A DNA stretch of 64,000 nt from Paracoccus versutus (GTDB lineage: Bacteria > Pseudomonadota > Alphaproteobacteria > Rhodobacterales > Rhodobacteraceae). The stretch is from positions 1 through 64,000 of the forward strand of contig NZ_JRKO01000033.1 in assembly GCF_000763885.1 (NCBI RefSeq), in the 5' to 3' direction. Below are positions 26,941 to 34,936 of this stretch, in pieces. A program made the translations under genes and the position numbers. The notes under the pieces were generated by a model. The model was not told the DNA's origin. It ran no database searches and worked only from the letters and a program-made list of their open reading frames with translations. Position 1 is the first letter of the stretch. The number at the start of each line of letters is the position of its first letter.

Positions 26941-27701
26941 CCGGATTCCACGACCGGACCGCCATCGTCACCGGCGCGGCGGGCGGCATCGGCCGCGCCG
27001 TGGTCGCCGCGCTGCTGGAGGCGGGGGCCAGGGTCGTCGCCACCGACACCGAATCCGCGCTGGCCGGCAACCCCGTCGCGGGGGCCGAGAACCGGGTGCT
27101 GGACGTGCGCGACGGCGATGCCGTCGAGGCGCTGGTGGCCGAGGTCGAGGCGACGCATGGCCCGCTGGGCCTTGGCGTCCATACGGCCGGCGTTCTGGCC
27201 ATCGGGCCGCTGCTGGACCTCGCGCCCGAGGAATGGGAGCGGGTGATCGGCGTCAACGCCCGCGGCACCTTCAACGTCACCCGCGCTTTCGGCCGCGCCA
27301 TGGTGCGGAACGCAGGCGGCGCCATCGTCGCGGTCAGTTCGAACGCGGCGGGGATTCCGCGGCTGAACATGGGCGCCTATGCCGCCTCCAAGGCGGCGGC
27401 GACCATGCTGGTGCGCTGCCTGGGGCTGGAGCTTGCCGCGCAGGGCGTGCGCTGCAACATCGTCGCCCCCGGCTCGACCCTGACGCCGATGCAGACCGGC
27501 ATGTGGACCGAGGACGGCGGCGCCGGCGAGCGCGCGGTGATCGAGGGCAGCCTGGACGCCTATCGCACCGGCATCCCGCTGAAGAAGCTGGCGACGCCCG
27601 AGGACATCGCCGGCGCGGTGATGTTCATGCTGTCCGACCAGGCGGGCCATGTCACCATGGCCGACCTTTACGTCGACGGTGGCGCGACGCTGCGCGCCTA
27701 G
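26931..27701 (+). CDS. entA: 2,3-dihydro-2,3-dihydroxybenzoate dehydrogenase
   Basis: Encodes 256 residues of the SDR family. TGAAGGIGRAV binds NAD, the catalytic Ser/Tyr/Lys lie in VSSNAAGIPRLNMGAYAASKAA, and the NIVAPGSTLTPMQTGMW loop is typical of EntA rather than generic SDRs. It oxidises the dihydrodiol to 2,3-dihydroxybenzoate, completing the aryl cap of catechol siderophores. The start overlaps entB. The TAG stop forms a CTAG palindrome shared with the stop of the convergent aryl carrier gene. Confidence 0.92.
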   Translation: MRLTGFHDRTAIVTGAAGGIGRAVVAALLEAGARVVATDTESALAGNPVAGAENRVLDVRDGDAVEALVAEVEATHGPLGLGVHTAGVLAIGPLLDLAPEEWERVIGVNARGTFNVTRAFGRAMVRNAGGAIVAVSSNAAGIPRLNMGAYAASKAAATMLVRCLGLELAAQGVRCNIVAPGSTLTPMQTGMWTEDGGAGERAVIEGSLDAYRTGIPLKKLATPEDIAGAVMFMLSDQAGHVTMADLYVDGGATLRA

Positions 27702-27943
27702 ATCCGGGACGCGATCAGCGCCCACCAATTGTCCAGCGTCGGCTCGCGGGCCAGTTCCTCGAAACTGGCCTCGACGCCCATCTGCTTCAGCTCGGACGAA
27801 AAGGTCATCACCGCGATCGAGTCGAGCCCGTAGAGGACGAGGTTCTCGGCGGGCTCGATCTCGCAATCGTCCTCGATCATCTTCCGCACGCGGGCGGCCA
27901 GCCATTCGGGGCTGAGATCGGTCTTTTCGGCAATATCCATCAT
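27698..27943 (-). CDS. Free-standing aryl carrier protein
   Basis: Encodes 81 residues of the phosphopantetheine-binding fold. The attachment site is Ser42 in LYGLDSIAVM, within a helix layout (VRKMIEDDCEIEPAENL before, FEELAREPTLDNWWALI after) that matches the C-terminal carrier domain of EntB/DhbB. It should hold 2,3-dihydroxybenzoate as a thioester after loading by EntE. An AAGGA lies five to nine bases before the ATG. It is eight bases downstream of entE on the same strand, forming an entE-carrier operon. Splitting this domain from EntB is the notable feature. Confidence 0.9.
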   Translation of the reverse strand: MMDIAEKTDLSPEWLAARVRKMIEDDCEIEPAENLVLYGLDSIAVMTFSSELKQMGVEASFEELAREPTLDNWWALIASRI

Positions 27944-27951
27944 TCGTCCTT

Positions 27952-29574
27952 TCAGGCGGCGGTTTCGGCCACGAGGCTGTCGCGCAGGCGGCGCTTGTCG
28001 ATCTTGCCCACCGCCGTCAAGGGCAGTTCGGGCACGAAGCGGAAGCGGTCGGGCAGCTTGTATTCGGCCACGCCCAGCTCCAGCAGGTGCCGGCGCAGCG
28101 CCGGCGGCGAAAGCTTGCCCGCCCCCTCGCGCAGCACCAGGAATGCGCAGCTTTTCTCGCCCAGATGGGCGTCCGGCGCGGCGACCAGCGCGGCATGGGT
28201 GATGTCGGGATGGCGCACCAGCAGGTTCTCGATCTCTTCGGCGGCGATCTTTTCGCCGCCCCGGTTGATCTGGTCCTTGATGCGGCCCACGACGCGCAGG
28301 TTGCCGCCCTGCCGCACCACCACGTCGCCCGAGTAATAGAACCCCTCGGCGTCGAAGGCTTTCGCATTGTGTTCCGGGCTGCGGTAATAGCCGCGGAAGG
28401 TATAGGGGCCGCGCGTCGCCAGCGCGCCGGGCGTACCGTCGGGAACGTCGTTGCCGTCCTCGTCGACGATGCGCACCTCGTCGTCCGGGCTGATCGGCCG
28501 GCCCTGGGTGGTAAAGACCACCTCGGGCGGATCGTCCAGCCGGGTATAGTTCACCAGCCCCTCGGCCATGCCGAAAACCTGTTGCAAGCGGCAGCCCAGC
28601 AGTTCCGGCGCGCGCCGCGCGGTCGCCTCGGCAAAGCTGGCACCGCCGACCAGCATCAGCTCCAGGCTGTCCAGCATGGCGCGGCGGGCGGGATCTTCTT
28701 CGACTGCGCGCAGCCACAGGGCCACGGCGGGCGGCACCAGCGGCGCCATGGTGATCCGCTCGCGCGCGACGATCTGGAAACAGCCCAGCGGTTCGGGGCT
28801 GGGGGCCATGACCACGGTGCCGCCGGCATGGAACACCCCCAGCGTGCCGGGCGAACTCATGGTGAAGTTGTGCCCCGCCGGCAGGGCGCACAGGAACCGC
28901 GTGGCAGAGGTCACGCCGCTGATCTGGACGCTGGCGCGGATGCTGTAGTCGTAATCGTTATGCGTGCGCGGGATCAGCTTGGGCGTGCCGGTGCTGCCGC
29001 CCGACAGCTGGAAGAAGGCGACCTGGTCGGCAGGCGTCGGCCCGGCGCCCTCGGGCAGGTCGCCGTCCGGTGTCAGCCAATGGGCCAGGCTGCGGGCGGG
29101 ATCGTCCTCGCCCAGAAGCAGCAGATGCGCGACGCCGCCGGCGCGCAGCGCGTCGGCAAAGGCGTCGTCGCGGAACAGTTCGTGGTCGCGCGCGGCGATG
29201 ACCACCCGCGGCGCGATCTGGCGGACGTATTCGGTCAGCTCCAGCCGGCGATGGCTGTAGAGCGCGTTCACCGGCGCCACCCCGATTCGCAACAGCGCGA
29301 AGAAGGCGATGAAGAACTCGGCCACATTCGGCAACTGCACCACCGCCGTATCGCCATGGCCCAGCCCCTGCCGCGCCAGGCGCGCGGCCAGGTTGCGCGA
29401 CAGCCGGTCCAGGTCGCCATAGCTGAAGCGGCGCGAACCGCAGACCAGCGCCTCGGCCTCGGGGTTGGCGGCCAGCTGCGCGTCCAGGATATGCGTCAGC
29501 GGCTGGTCGATCCAGTAACCGGCCTCGCGATAGCGTCGGGCGAGGTCTTGCGGCCAAGGGCTGAATTCAATCAT
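27952..29574 (-). CDS. entE: 2,3-dihydroxybenzoate-AMP ligase
   Basis: Encodes 540 residues of the ANL adenylate-forming family. The P-loop LSGGSTGTPKLIPRTHNDY is near residue 190, a PAGHNFTMSSPGTLGV segment matches the dihydroxybenzoate-binding region of EntE/DhbE (Asn and Ser ligands), then GMAEGLVNYTR, the RGPYTFRGYYR hinge and the C-terminal catalytic Lys in TAVGKIDKRRL. It activates 2,3-dihydroxybenzoate with ATP and loads it on the aryl carrier. It diverges from the condensation-domain gene across a 187-base spacer with a palindromic A+T-rich element. Confidence 0.95.
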   Translation of the reverse strand: MIEFSPWPQDLARRYREAGYWIDQPLTHILDAQLAANPEAEALVCGSRRFSYGDLDRLSRNLAARLARQGLGHGDTAVVQLPNVAEFFIAFFALLRIGVAPVNALYSHRRLELTEYVRQIAPRVVIAARDHELFRDDAFADALRAGGVAHLLLLGEDDPARSLAHWLTPDGDLPEGAGPTPADQVAFFQLSGGSTGTPKLIPRTHNDYDYSIRASVQISGVTSATRFLCALPAGHNFTMSSPGTLGVFHAGGTVVMAPSPEPLGCFQIVARERITMAPLVPPAVALWLRAVEEDPARRAMLDSLELMLVGGASFAEATARRAPELLGCRLQQVFGMAEGLVNYTRLDDPPEVVFTTQGRPISPDDEVRIVDEDGNDVPDGTPGALATRGPYTFRGYYRSPEHNAKAFDAEGFYYSGDVVVRQGGNLRVVGRIKDQINRGGEKIAAEEIENLLVRHPDITHAALVAAPDAHLGEKSCAFLVLREGAGKLSPPALRRHLLELGVAEYKLPDRFRFVPELPLTAVGKIDKRRLRDSLVAETAA

Positions 29575-29624
29575 GCGGATACCTGCTTTTACGGCAATGA
29601 GCCGCCCAAGGCGCTTGCGGCACC

Positions 29625-29656
29625 TTGACGGATGACAATAGTTGAGTATTTTTATC
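29625..29656. promoter_or_regulatory. Candidate promoter and iron-regulator operator between entE and the condensation gene
   Basis: An imperfect 26-base palindrome at 29631-29656 (starts GATGACAATA, ends TATTTTTATC; 18 of 26 positions symmetric) stands out in G+C-rich DNA. A TTGACG at 29625-29630 with TATTTT at 29647-29652, 16 bases apart, could be a promoter for the condensation-domain gene, so a repressor bound at the palindrome would block it. Fur- or RirA-type control is expected for a siderophore locus but the motif is not an exact match to a consensus I can cite. Confidence 0.45.
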
Positions 29657-29761
29657 CCGCTTTCTCTCTCGAAGCAAGCCAGCCGCGTCCCTTGCCGGAT
29701 GCAACCAAGCCAGCCCTCTCTCGTTCAGAATGCCAGACCCTGCGACAGGGACAAGGATTTC

Positions 29762-31111
29762 ATGACGCATCATCAAGCCGAGGGGTTGTGGTTGCCCCTG
29801 ACGCTGGCCCAGCTGGATTTCTGGGAAGAGTTCCGGTTCCATCCCGGCGAGGCGGTCTCGACCGTCGCCCATGCCATCGAATTGCGCGGCCTTGCCGATC
29901 CCGAGGCGCTGGCCTGCGCCATAAAGGCCACCATCGCCGAAACCGACATCATGGCGCTGCGCTTCGGCCTTGGCGCCGACGGCCGGCCGGTGCAGCGGGT
30001 CGATCCCGCTGAGCGGCCCGCGCTGCGCCGCATCGACCTGTCGGACCGCACGGATGCGCGCGCACATGCCTTTGCGCTGATGCAGGCGGATGTCGATGCG
30101 GCGCTGGACCTGCTGGAGCAGCCCATCGCGGCGCAATGGCTGGTCCGGCTGGCCGAGGGGCATTACCTGTGGTTCAACCGCGGCCATCACATCGCGCTGG
30201 ACGGCTATGCCATGGGCCTGGTCGAACGCCGCTGCGCCCAGCTTTACGCCGCGCTGGCCGAGGGCGCCGATCCCGGCCAGCCGCTGCGCCCGCTGGCCGC
30301 CTATCTGAACGAGGAAACCGACTATCGCGCCAGCCCGCGCCATGCCGCCGACGCGCGCCATTGGGCCGGGGTGCTGGCGGCCGAACCCCGCCCGCGCGTG
30401 CTGCGCAAGGGGTCCGAGGACTATCCGGCCGAGGCGCTTTGCGCCGCCCACGACCTTGCCGCCCTGCGCCCGGCGCTGATGCGGCAGGCGCAGGCGGCGG
30501 GCATGGGCTGGCCGGACCTGCTGACCGTGATCTGCGCGGCCTGGGCGGCCTTGCATCTGCGCGACGGCTCGGCCGCGCATCTGTGCGACGACCGCGGCCG
30601 GATCGCGATGCCGGTCTGGCTGCCCTACATGAGCCGCATGGGCAGCGTCGCCGTCTCGGTCCCGGCGCTGGTGGTGAACATCCTGCCGCTGGACGTGACG
30701 CTGCATCCGGGCGAGCCGCTGGGCGAGGCGCTGGCCCGGCTCGGCGGGCGGCTGCGCCAGCTGCGCCGCCATGGCCGCTACCGCATCGAGCAGATCGCCG
30801 AGGATTACGGCATGGAGCCGCGCAGCCGCTTCTTCTTCTCGCCGCTGATCAACGTGCTGCCCTTTGACGAGGCGCGATTCGCCGGCTGCGAGACGACGCG
30901 GCACGTGCTGTCGAACGGGCCGGGCGACGGGTTCAACATCACCATCCGCGGCGATGGCGAGGCCCGCGGGCTGGAGCTGCTGGTCGAGGCCGACCCGACC
31001 CTGACCCCGCCCGAGGATTTCGCCGCGCTGGCCCAGGGCCTGCCGCTTTTCCTGGCCGCGGCGCTGGCGCCCGAGAACCTGTCGCGCCCGCTGTCGGACC
31101 TGCCGGGCTGA
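29762..31111 (+). CDS. Free-standing NRPS condensation domain (VibH-like amide synthase)
   Basis: Encodes 449 residues, one condensation domain and nothing else. It starts LPLTLAQLDFWEEFRFHPG (C1 motif), carries the intact catalytic HHIALDG at residues 142-148, and has later NILPLDVTLHPGEPLGEAL and RFFFSPLINVLPFD segments. No adenylation or carrier domain follows. VibH, the model for this arrangement, transfers dihydroxybenzoyl from its carrier to a free polyamine. The same role, with spermidine or a related amine as acceptor, is inferred here. The ATG at 29762 follows an AAGGA; an upstream in-frame start would add 40 residues with no homology. Confidence 0.85.
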   Translation: MTHHQAEGLWLPLTLAQLDFWEEFRFHPGEAVSTVAHAIELRGLADPEALACAIKATIAETDIMALRFGLGADGRPVQRVDPAERPALRRIDLSDRTDARAHAFALMQADVDAALDLLEQPIAAQWLVRLAEGHYLWFNRGHHIALDGYAMGLVERRCAQLYAALAEGADPGQPLRPLAAYLNEETDYRASPRHAADARHWAGVLAAEPRPRVLRKGSEDYPAEALCAAHDLAALRPALMRQAQAAGMGWPDLLTVICAAWAALHLRDGSAAHLCDDRGRIAMPVWLPYMSRMGSVAVSVPALVVNILPLDVTLHPGEPLGEALARLGGRLRQLRRHGRYRIEQIAEDYGMEPRSRFFFSPLINVLPFDEARFAGCETTRHVLSNGPGDGFNITIRGDGEARGLELLVEADPTLTPPEDFAALAQGLPLFLAAALAPENLSRPLSDLPG

Positions 31112-31169
31112 CATGCCCTTGCCGGTCCCTTTCCCCCGGCGCAACCTGCGTCGGACAGGAGGGGATGGG

Positions 31170-31625
31170 ATGGACAGCGACGTGATACGCCTTGCCACGG
31201 CCGGCGACCTGGCCGTGGTCGACGAAGTGGTGAACAGCGCCTATGCGCATTACATCGCCCGCATCGGCCGCAAGCCGGGACCGATGCTGGACGACCATGC
31301 CGCGCGCATCGCGGCCGGGCAGACGCATCTGCTGGAACGGGATGGCGCGATGCTGGGCCTGATCGTGCTGATCCCTCAGCCCGATGCGCTGCTGGTCGAG
31401 AATGTCGCCGTCTCGCCCGCCGCGCAGGGGCTGGGGCTTGGCCGGCGGCTGATGGATTTCGCCGAAACCCGCGCCCGCGCGGCTGGCCTGCCCCGGCTGC
31501 GGCTTTACACCCATGTGGCCATGGTCGAGAATCAGGCGATCTATGCCCGGCTCGGCTATGCCGAGACCCGCCGGGTGATCGAAGCCGGGCTGCACCGCAT
31601 CTATATGGAAAAGCCGCTGGCCTAG
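31170..31625 (+). CDS. GNAT-family N-acetyltransferase
   Basis: Encodes 151 residues. The acetyl-CoA-binding motif A is VENVAVSPAAQGLGLGRRLMDFAE, followed by LYTHVAMVENQAIYARLGY as in RimI/PhnO-like GNATs. Substrate is unknown. A good AGGAGG at 31157-31162 sets the start. It is 58 bases downstream of the condensation-domain gene on the same strand and may be part of that transcript; acetylation of a polyamine or of the siderophore is possible but speculative. Its TAG stop shares a CTAG palindrome with the convergent gene. Confidence 0.88.
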   Translation: MDSDVIRLATAGDLAVVDEVVNSAYAHYIARIGRKPGPMLDDHAARIAAGQTHLLERDGAMLGLIVLIPQPDALLVENVAVSPAAQGLGLGRRLMDFAETRARAAGLPRLRLYTHVAMVENQAIYARLGYAETRRVIEAGLHRIYMEKPLA

Positions 31626-32074
31626 TCGCGATAGGGGCCCTGGTCGCGATAGGGAATCGTCGCCTCGGCCCCCGGCCGCTGCGACCCGGTCGGGATGAAG
31701 CTGCGCGTGCTGCAACCCGCCGCGTCGCGATCCCAAGGACCGGACCGCGGGGGCTGCGGCAGTTCGAACCCGGCGCAGAGCCGATAGCTGCGCGGCCCCG
31801 TGACCTCGTAGCGATAGGGCGCGCCGGTAAAGGGATCGGCCAGCCGCACCTGCCAGTCGCATTGCGGCGTGGTCGCCAGCGTCTCGGGCAGGCGGTCGCC
31901 GTTCTCGCGCGCCAGGCAGACCACCAGCCGGGCCAGGTTGGCCAGGTCGCTTTCCCGCTCGCGGTCGCGGCGCTCCTTGCGGGCATGGCCGGGGCCGCCG
32001 GTCAGCGCCAGCCCGGCGACGACCGCCGCCGCGGCCAGCAGCGCGATGGCGATGGTGGCCCAGCCCTTAATCAT
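31622..32074 (-). CDS. Hypothetical membrane-anchored protein
   Basis: Encodes 150 residues. One N-terminal transmembrane helix (WATIAIALLAAAAVVAGLAL) is followed by a charged segment (RKERRDRERESD) and a periplasmic domain with four Cys and a GPRSYRLCAGFELP segment. I do not recognise a family. The start overlaps the DUF5671 gene stop by eight bases, so they form a two-gene operon and probably act together at the inner membrane. Its stop codon lies in a CTAG shared with the GNAT gene. Confidence 0.7.
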   Translation of the reverse strand: MIKGWATIAIALLAAAAVVAGLALTGGPGHARKERRDRERESDLANLARLVVCLARENGDRLPETLATTPQCDWQVRLADPFTGAPYRYEVTGPRSYRLCAGFELPQPPRSGPWDRDAAGCSTRSFIPTGSQRPGAEATIPYRDQGPYRD

Positions 32075-32687
32075 TCAGTTCGTCCCGGTAATAGGCAAAG
32101 ACCAGCCCCGCGACCCCGGCGACCAGCGCCGCCTTGGCGGCGAAACGCGCCGTCAGCTCGCCGTTGAGCAGCGTGTAGATGACATAGATCCCGTCCGCCA
32201 GGAACACCAGCGCCACCACCAGCAAAGTCACCGAGGCGAACCACTTGCGCACCAGCGACCGCCGTCGGCCGCCGTCGCCCAGGCTCATCCGCGCCACCTT
32301 GCGGTTGAGGATCATGAACAGCGGCACGAAGGCGATCAGCGAGGCGATGGACCAGCGCGTCGAGCTGCCCGGTCCGTAATAGCGGCTGTCGGCCGGGTCG
32401 GGGATCAGCCGCTCGATCAGCACCATGCCCAATTCGCAGACATGCCAGCCGATCATGCCCAGCGACAGGAACAGCAGGCCGTAAAGCAGCGCCTCCTGCG
32501 CCGAGGCATAGGGGCGGGGCCGCGGCACCGGCGGCAGGCCCGGCGCGGTTTCCCAGCCCCCCAGCGCCTCGTCGATCTCGGGCGCGGACCAGCCGGCATG
32601 GGCCAGCGCCTGGGCGATGCCCTCGCGCTCGCCGCCCTGTGCCAGGGCGCGGCGGACATATTCGGAAAGCTGGTCGGACGGTTTCAT
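32067..32687 (-). CDS. DUF5671 domain membrane protein
   Basis: Encodes 206 residues. An N-terminal UBA-like helical region (LSEYVRRALAQGGEREGIAQALAHAGW SAPEIDEAL) precedes four hydrophobic segments with the DUF5671 motif YGLLFLSLGMIGWHVCELG. The N-terminal layout resembles short helical domains that sense protein partners. No function is known for the family. It is the first gene of a two-gene minus-strand unit. The 200 bases upstream, towards tRNA-Gly, are rich in CCCC and TTTT runs but hold no gene. Confidence 0.75.
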   Translation of the reverse strand: MKPSDQLSEYVRRALAQGGEREGIAQALAHAGWSAPEIDEALGGWETAPGLPPVPRPRPYASAQEALLYGLLFLSLGMIGWHVCELGMVLIERLIPDPADSRYYGPGSSTRWSIASLIAFVPLFMILNRKVARMSLGDGGRRRSLVRKWFASVTLLVVALVFLADGIYVIYTLLNGELTARFAAKAALVAGVAGLVFAYYRDELND

Positions 32688-32886
32688 CGGCACCCCCTGT
32701 CTGGCCGGCAGGTTTCGGCAAGCCGGCGGCGCGGTCAAGCCCGCCAAGGCCGCAGCCGGGCGCAATTTTCCCCGCCGGGCCTCGCCTGCGAAAATTTTCC
32801 CGGCGGCGCGATTTTTCCCCTTGCACCCCCCGGCGCGCTCCCATAAATGACGCCTCACCGAAGGCGAAGCGCCATCGGGACGGAGC

Positions 32887-32961
32887 GCGGGCGTAGCTCA
32901 GGGGTAGAGCATAACCTTGCCAAGGTTAGGGTCGTGAGTTCGAATCTCATCGCCCGCTCCA
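32887..32961 (+). tRNA. tRNA-Gly (GCC)
   Basis: A complete cloverleaf can be drawn: acceptor GCGGGCG pairs with CGCCCGC, the D arm has AGCTCAGGGGTAGAGC, the anticodon loop is TTGCCAA with GCC at the centre on a TAACC/GGTTA stem, and the T arm reads GTGAGTTCGAATCTCAT. A 3' CCA is encoded (32959-32961). It reads GGC and GGU glycine codons. Confidence 0.97.
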
Positions 32962-33223
32962 AAATCTTCCTTCGGGAACGGCGAAAAGCGGCCTTCGGGC
33001 CGCTTTCGGCTTTTCGGGCCAAAGTTTTGCCCGGCCAAGGCCCTGCGCGATCAACCAGCGGCAGACCCTTCACCCTGCCTCTGGCCATTTTCGGCGAATC
33101 GGCGCTAGTATGGCAACCGGAGTTGCCCCGGCAGCCAGGTCCGGGACAGTCGTCAGGAACAAGCTGCCGCGCCTCGCAACCACGCATCCCCCGAACCGCG
33201 GCCAGCCCAAGCGTGAGGTGATC

Positions 33224-34486
33224 ATGCCGGCTCTGGAAGCTCTGATCGAACGGAAACTGCAACAGCTCTCGGTGCCGCTGGCGGTCCGCCTGCCCTCGGG
33301 GCGGCAACTGGGCCCGCCCGATGCGCGCGTGACCATCGCCTTCAAGGACATGGGCGCGCTGGCGCCGCTGGCCTCGGCCCGGCTGGGCCGGCTGGGGGAC
33401 GAGATCGTCCGCGGCCGCGCCCGCATCGAGGGCTCGATGCGCGACCTGATGCGGATCGTGGCGGCGCTGGTGCCCAGCGACGGCCAGCCGATCCAGCCCA
33501 AGCCCTGGCAGCGGCTGCTCTATCACGTGCATTCGCTGCTGCGCCACAGCCGCGACCGCGATGCAAGGCAGATCCGCGCGCATTACGATGTCTCGGACGA
33601 GTTCTATGCGCTCTGGCTCGACCCGCGGCGGGTCTATTCCTGCGCCTATTTCGCCGAGCCGCAGATGACGCTGGCGCAGGCGCAAGAGGCCAAGCTGGAC
33701 CTGATCTGCCGCAAGCTGGACCTGCGCCCCGGCGAGCGCTTCGTCGACATCGGCGCCGGCTGGGGCGGGCTCTTGCTGCATGCCGCGCGCCATTACGGCG
33801 TCGATGCCACCGGCATCACCCTGTCGCAGAACCAGTTCGACCATGTCGGCCGGATCATCGCCGAGGAGGGCCTGGGCGACCGGGTGCGCATCCGGCTGTG
33901 CGACTATCGCGACCTCGTGCCCGACCAGCCCTTCGACAAGCTGGCGTCGGTGGGCATGTTCGAACATGTCGGCCGCGCCCGGATGGGCATCTATTGCGAC
34001 ACGCTGCGCCGGCTGCTGCGGCCGGGCGGGCTGGCGCTGAACCACGGCATCGCCGCCTCGGGCTTGGACGACGCGATGGTGGGCGGCGGCCTGGGCGATT
34101 TCATCGAGAAATACATCTTTCCCGGCGGCGAGCTGGTCCATGTCAGCCAGGCCATCCGCAGCCTGTCGCAATCCGGGCTGGAGATGGTCGATACCGAGAA
34201 CCTGCGCCCGCATTACGCCCGCACGCTCTGGGCCTGGTCCGACGCGCTGGAGGCGCAGTTGCCCGAGGCCGAGCAAGTGCTGGCGCGCTCGATGCCGCCC
34301 GATCGCGCGGCCGAGGTGTTGCAGGCCTACCGGCTGTATCTGGCAGGCTGCGCGCTGGCCTTCGAGCAGGGCTGGGTGGCGCTTTACCAGATCCTGCTGA
34401 TCCATCCCGACCCGGCGCTGGCGACGCCGGACCTGCCTGGGGCGCAATCCGCCTATCCCTTCCGCCGGGACCATGTCTATCGCTGA
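33224..34486 (+). CDS. cfa: Cyclopropane-fatty-acyl-phospholipid synthase family protein
   Basis: Encodes 420 residues. The methyltransferase core has the SAM site VDIGAGWGGLLLHAARHYG and the family blocks QIRAHYDVSDEFYALWLDP, YSCAYFAEP, TGITLSQNQ, SVGMFEHVG and FIEKYIFPGGEL. It transfers a methylene from SAM to cis double bonds of membrane phospholipid chains, as in E. coli Cfa; some relatives make other methylated fatty acids. GAGGTGATC directly before the ATG at 33224 sets the start, and upstream in-frame residues are not conserved. It lies between two tRNA genes. Confidence 0.92.
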   Translation: MPALEALIERKLQQLSVPLAVRLPSGRQLGPPDARVTIAFKDMGALAPLASARLGRLGDEIVRGRARIEGSMRDLMRIVAALVPSDGQPIQPKPWQRLLYHVHSLLRHSRDRDARQIRAHYDVSDEFYALWLDPRRVYSCAYFAEPQMTLAQAQEAKLDLICRKLDLRPGERFVDIGAGWGGLLLHAARHYGVDATGITLSQNQFDHVGRIIAEEGLGDRVRIRLCDYRDLVPDQPFDKLASVGMFEHVGRARMGIYCDTLRRLLRPGGLALNHGIAASGLDDAMVGGGLGDFIEKYIFPGGELVHVSQAIRSLSQSGLEMVDTENLRPHYARTLWAWSDALEAQLPEAEQVLARSMPPDRAAEVLQAYRLYLAGCALAFEQGWVALYQILLIHPDPALATPDLPGAQSAYPFRRDHVYR

Positions 34487-34587
34487 TCCTGGCCGTCACC
34501 CGGTCGCAGGCGAAGGGGGAAAGCGGCGGCCGCAGCAATAACCCCCTTGACCCCGCGCCTTGGAAACCCTAGCAAACGCAAGGCTCC

Positions 34588-34661
34588 GGCGGGTTGGCGG
34601 AGAGGTTACGCAGCGGATTGCAAATCCGTGAAGACCGGTTCGATTCCGGTACCCGCCTCCA
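34588..34661 (+). tRNA. tRNA-Cys (GCA)
   Basis: Acceptor GGCGGGT pairs with ACCCGCC; the D arm is GGCGGAGAGGTTACGC-like; the anticodon loop is TTGCAAA with GCA at its centre; the T arm is CCGGTTCGATTCCGG. A 3' CCA is encoded at 34659-34661. It reads the two cysteine codons. The following ~275 bases to the next gene hold a CACCTTCCGC stem-loop (34704-34728) and no gene. Confidence 0.97.
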
Positions 34662-34890
34662 AGTCTTTTCAAGCTCTTGGGTTTTTCTTGCTGCTGCAAG
34701 CGCCACCTTCCGCCATTGCGGAAAGGTGCCCCCTTCGCAGCCGCGAACGCGCCTTCTTTCAGCCAAGCGCCCAGGGGCCGGGACGGAAAAAGGCGGGCCT
34801 GGGCCGGAGGAATGGAACATTCGCAGGCGCCGGACGGGCGGGCGCGTGCCTGCATGCTGCCGATCTTGCCGCAAGCGGCAGGGGGGCAGG

Positions 34891-34929
34891 GCGGGCGCAC
34901 GGACGGCTTGGGGGAGGCCGTGCGCCCGC
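34891..34929 (-). terminator. 12-bp hairpin downstream of the DUF779 gene
   Basis: GCGGGCGCACGG (34891-34902) and CCGTGCGCCCGC (34918-34929) form a perfect stem with a 15-base loop, eight bases beyond the stop of the minus-strand DUF779 gene. No U-tract follows, so it may be a Rho-assisted or 3'-end-stabilising structure. Confidence 0.55.
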
Positions 34930-34936
34930 GCCGCGG

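Noticed and set aside
29642..29761. A 40-residue N-terminal extension of the condensation-domain protein
   Set aside because: It overlaps the palindromic promoter region and shows no similarity to condensation domains; an AAGGA-preceded ATG at 29762 fits.
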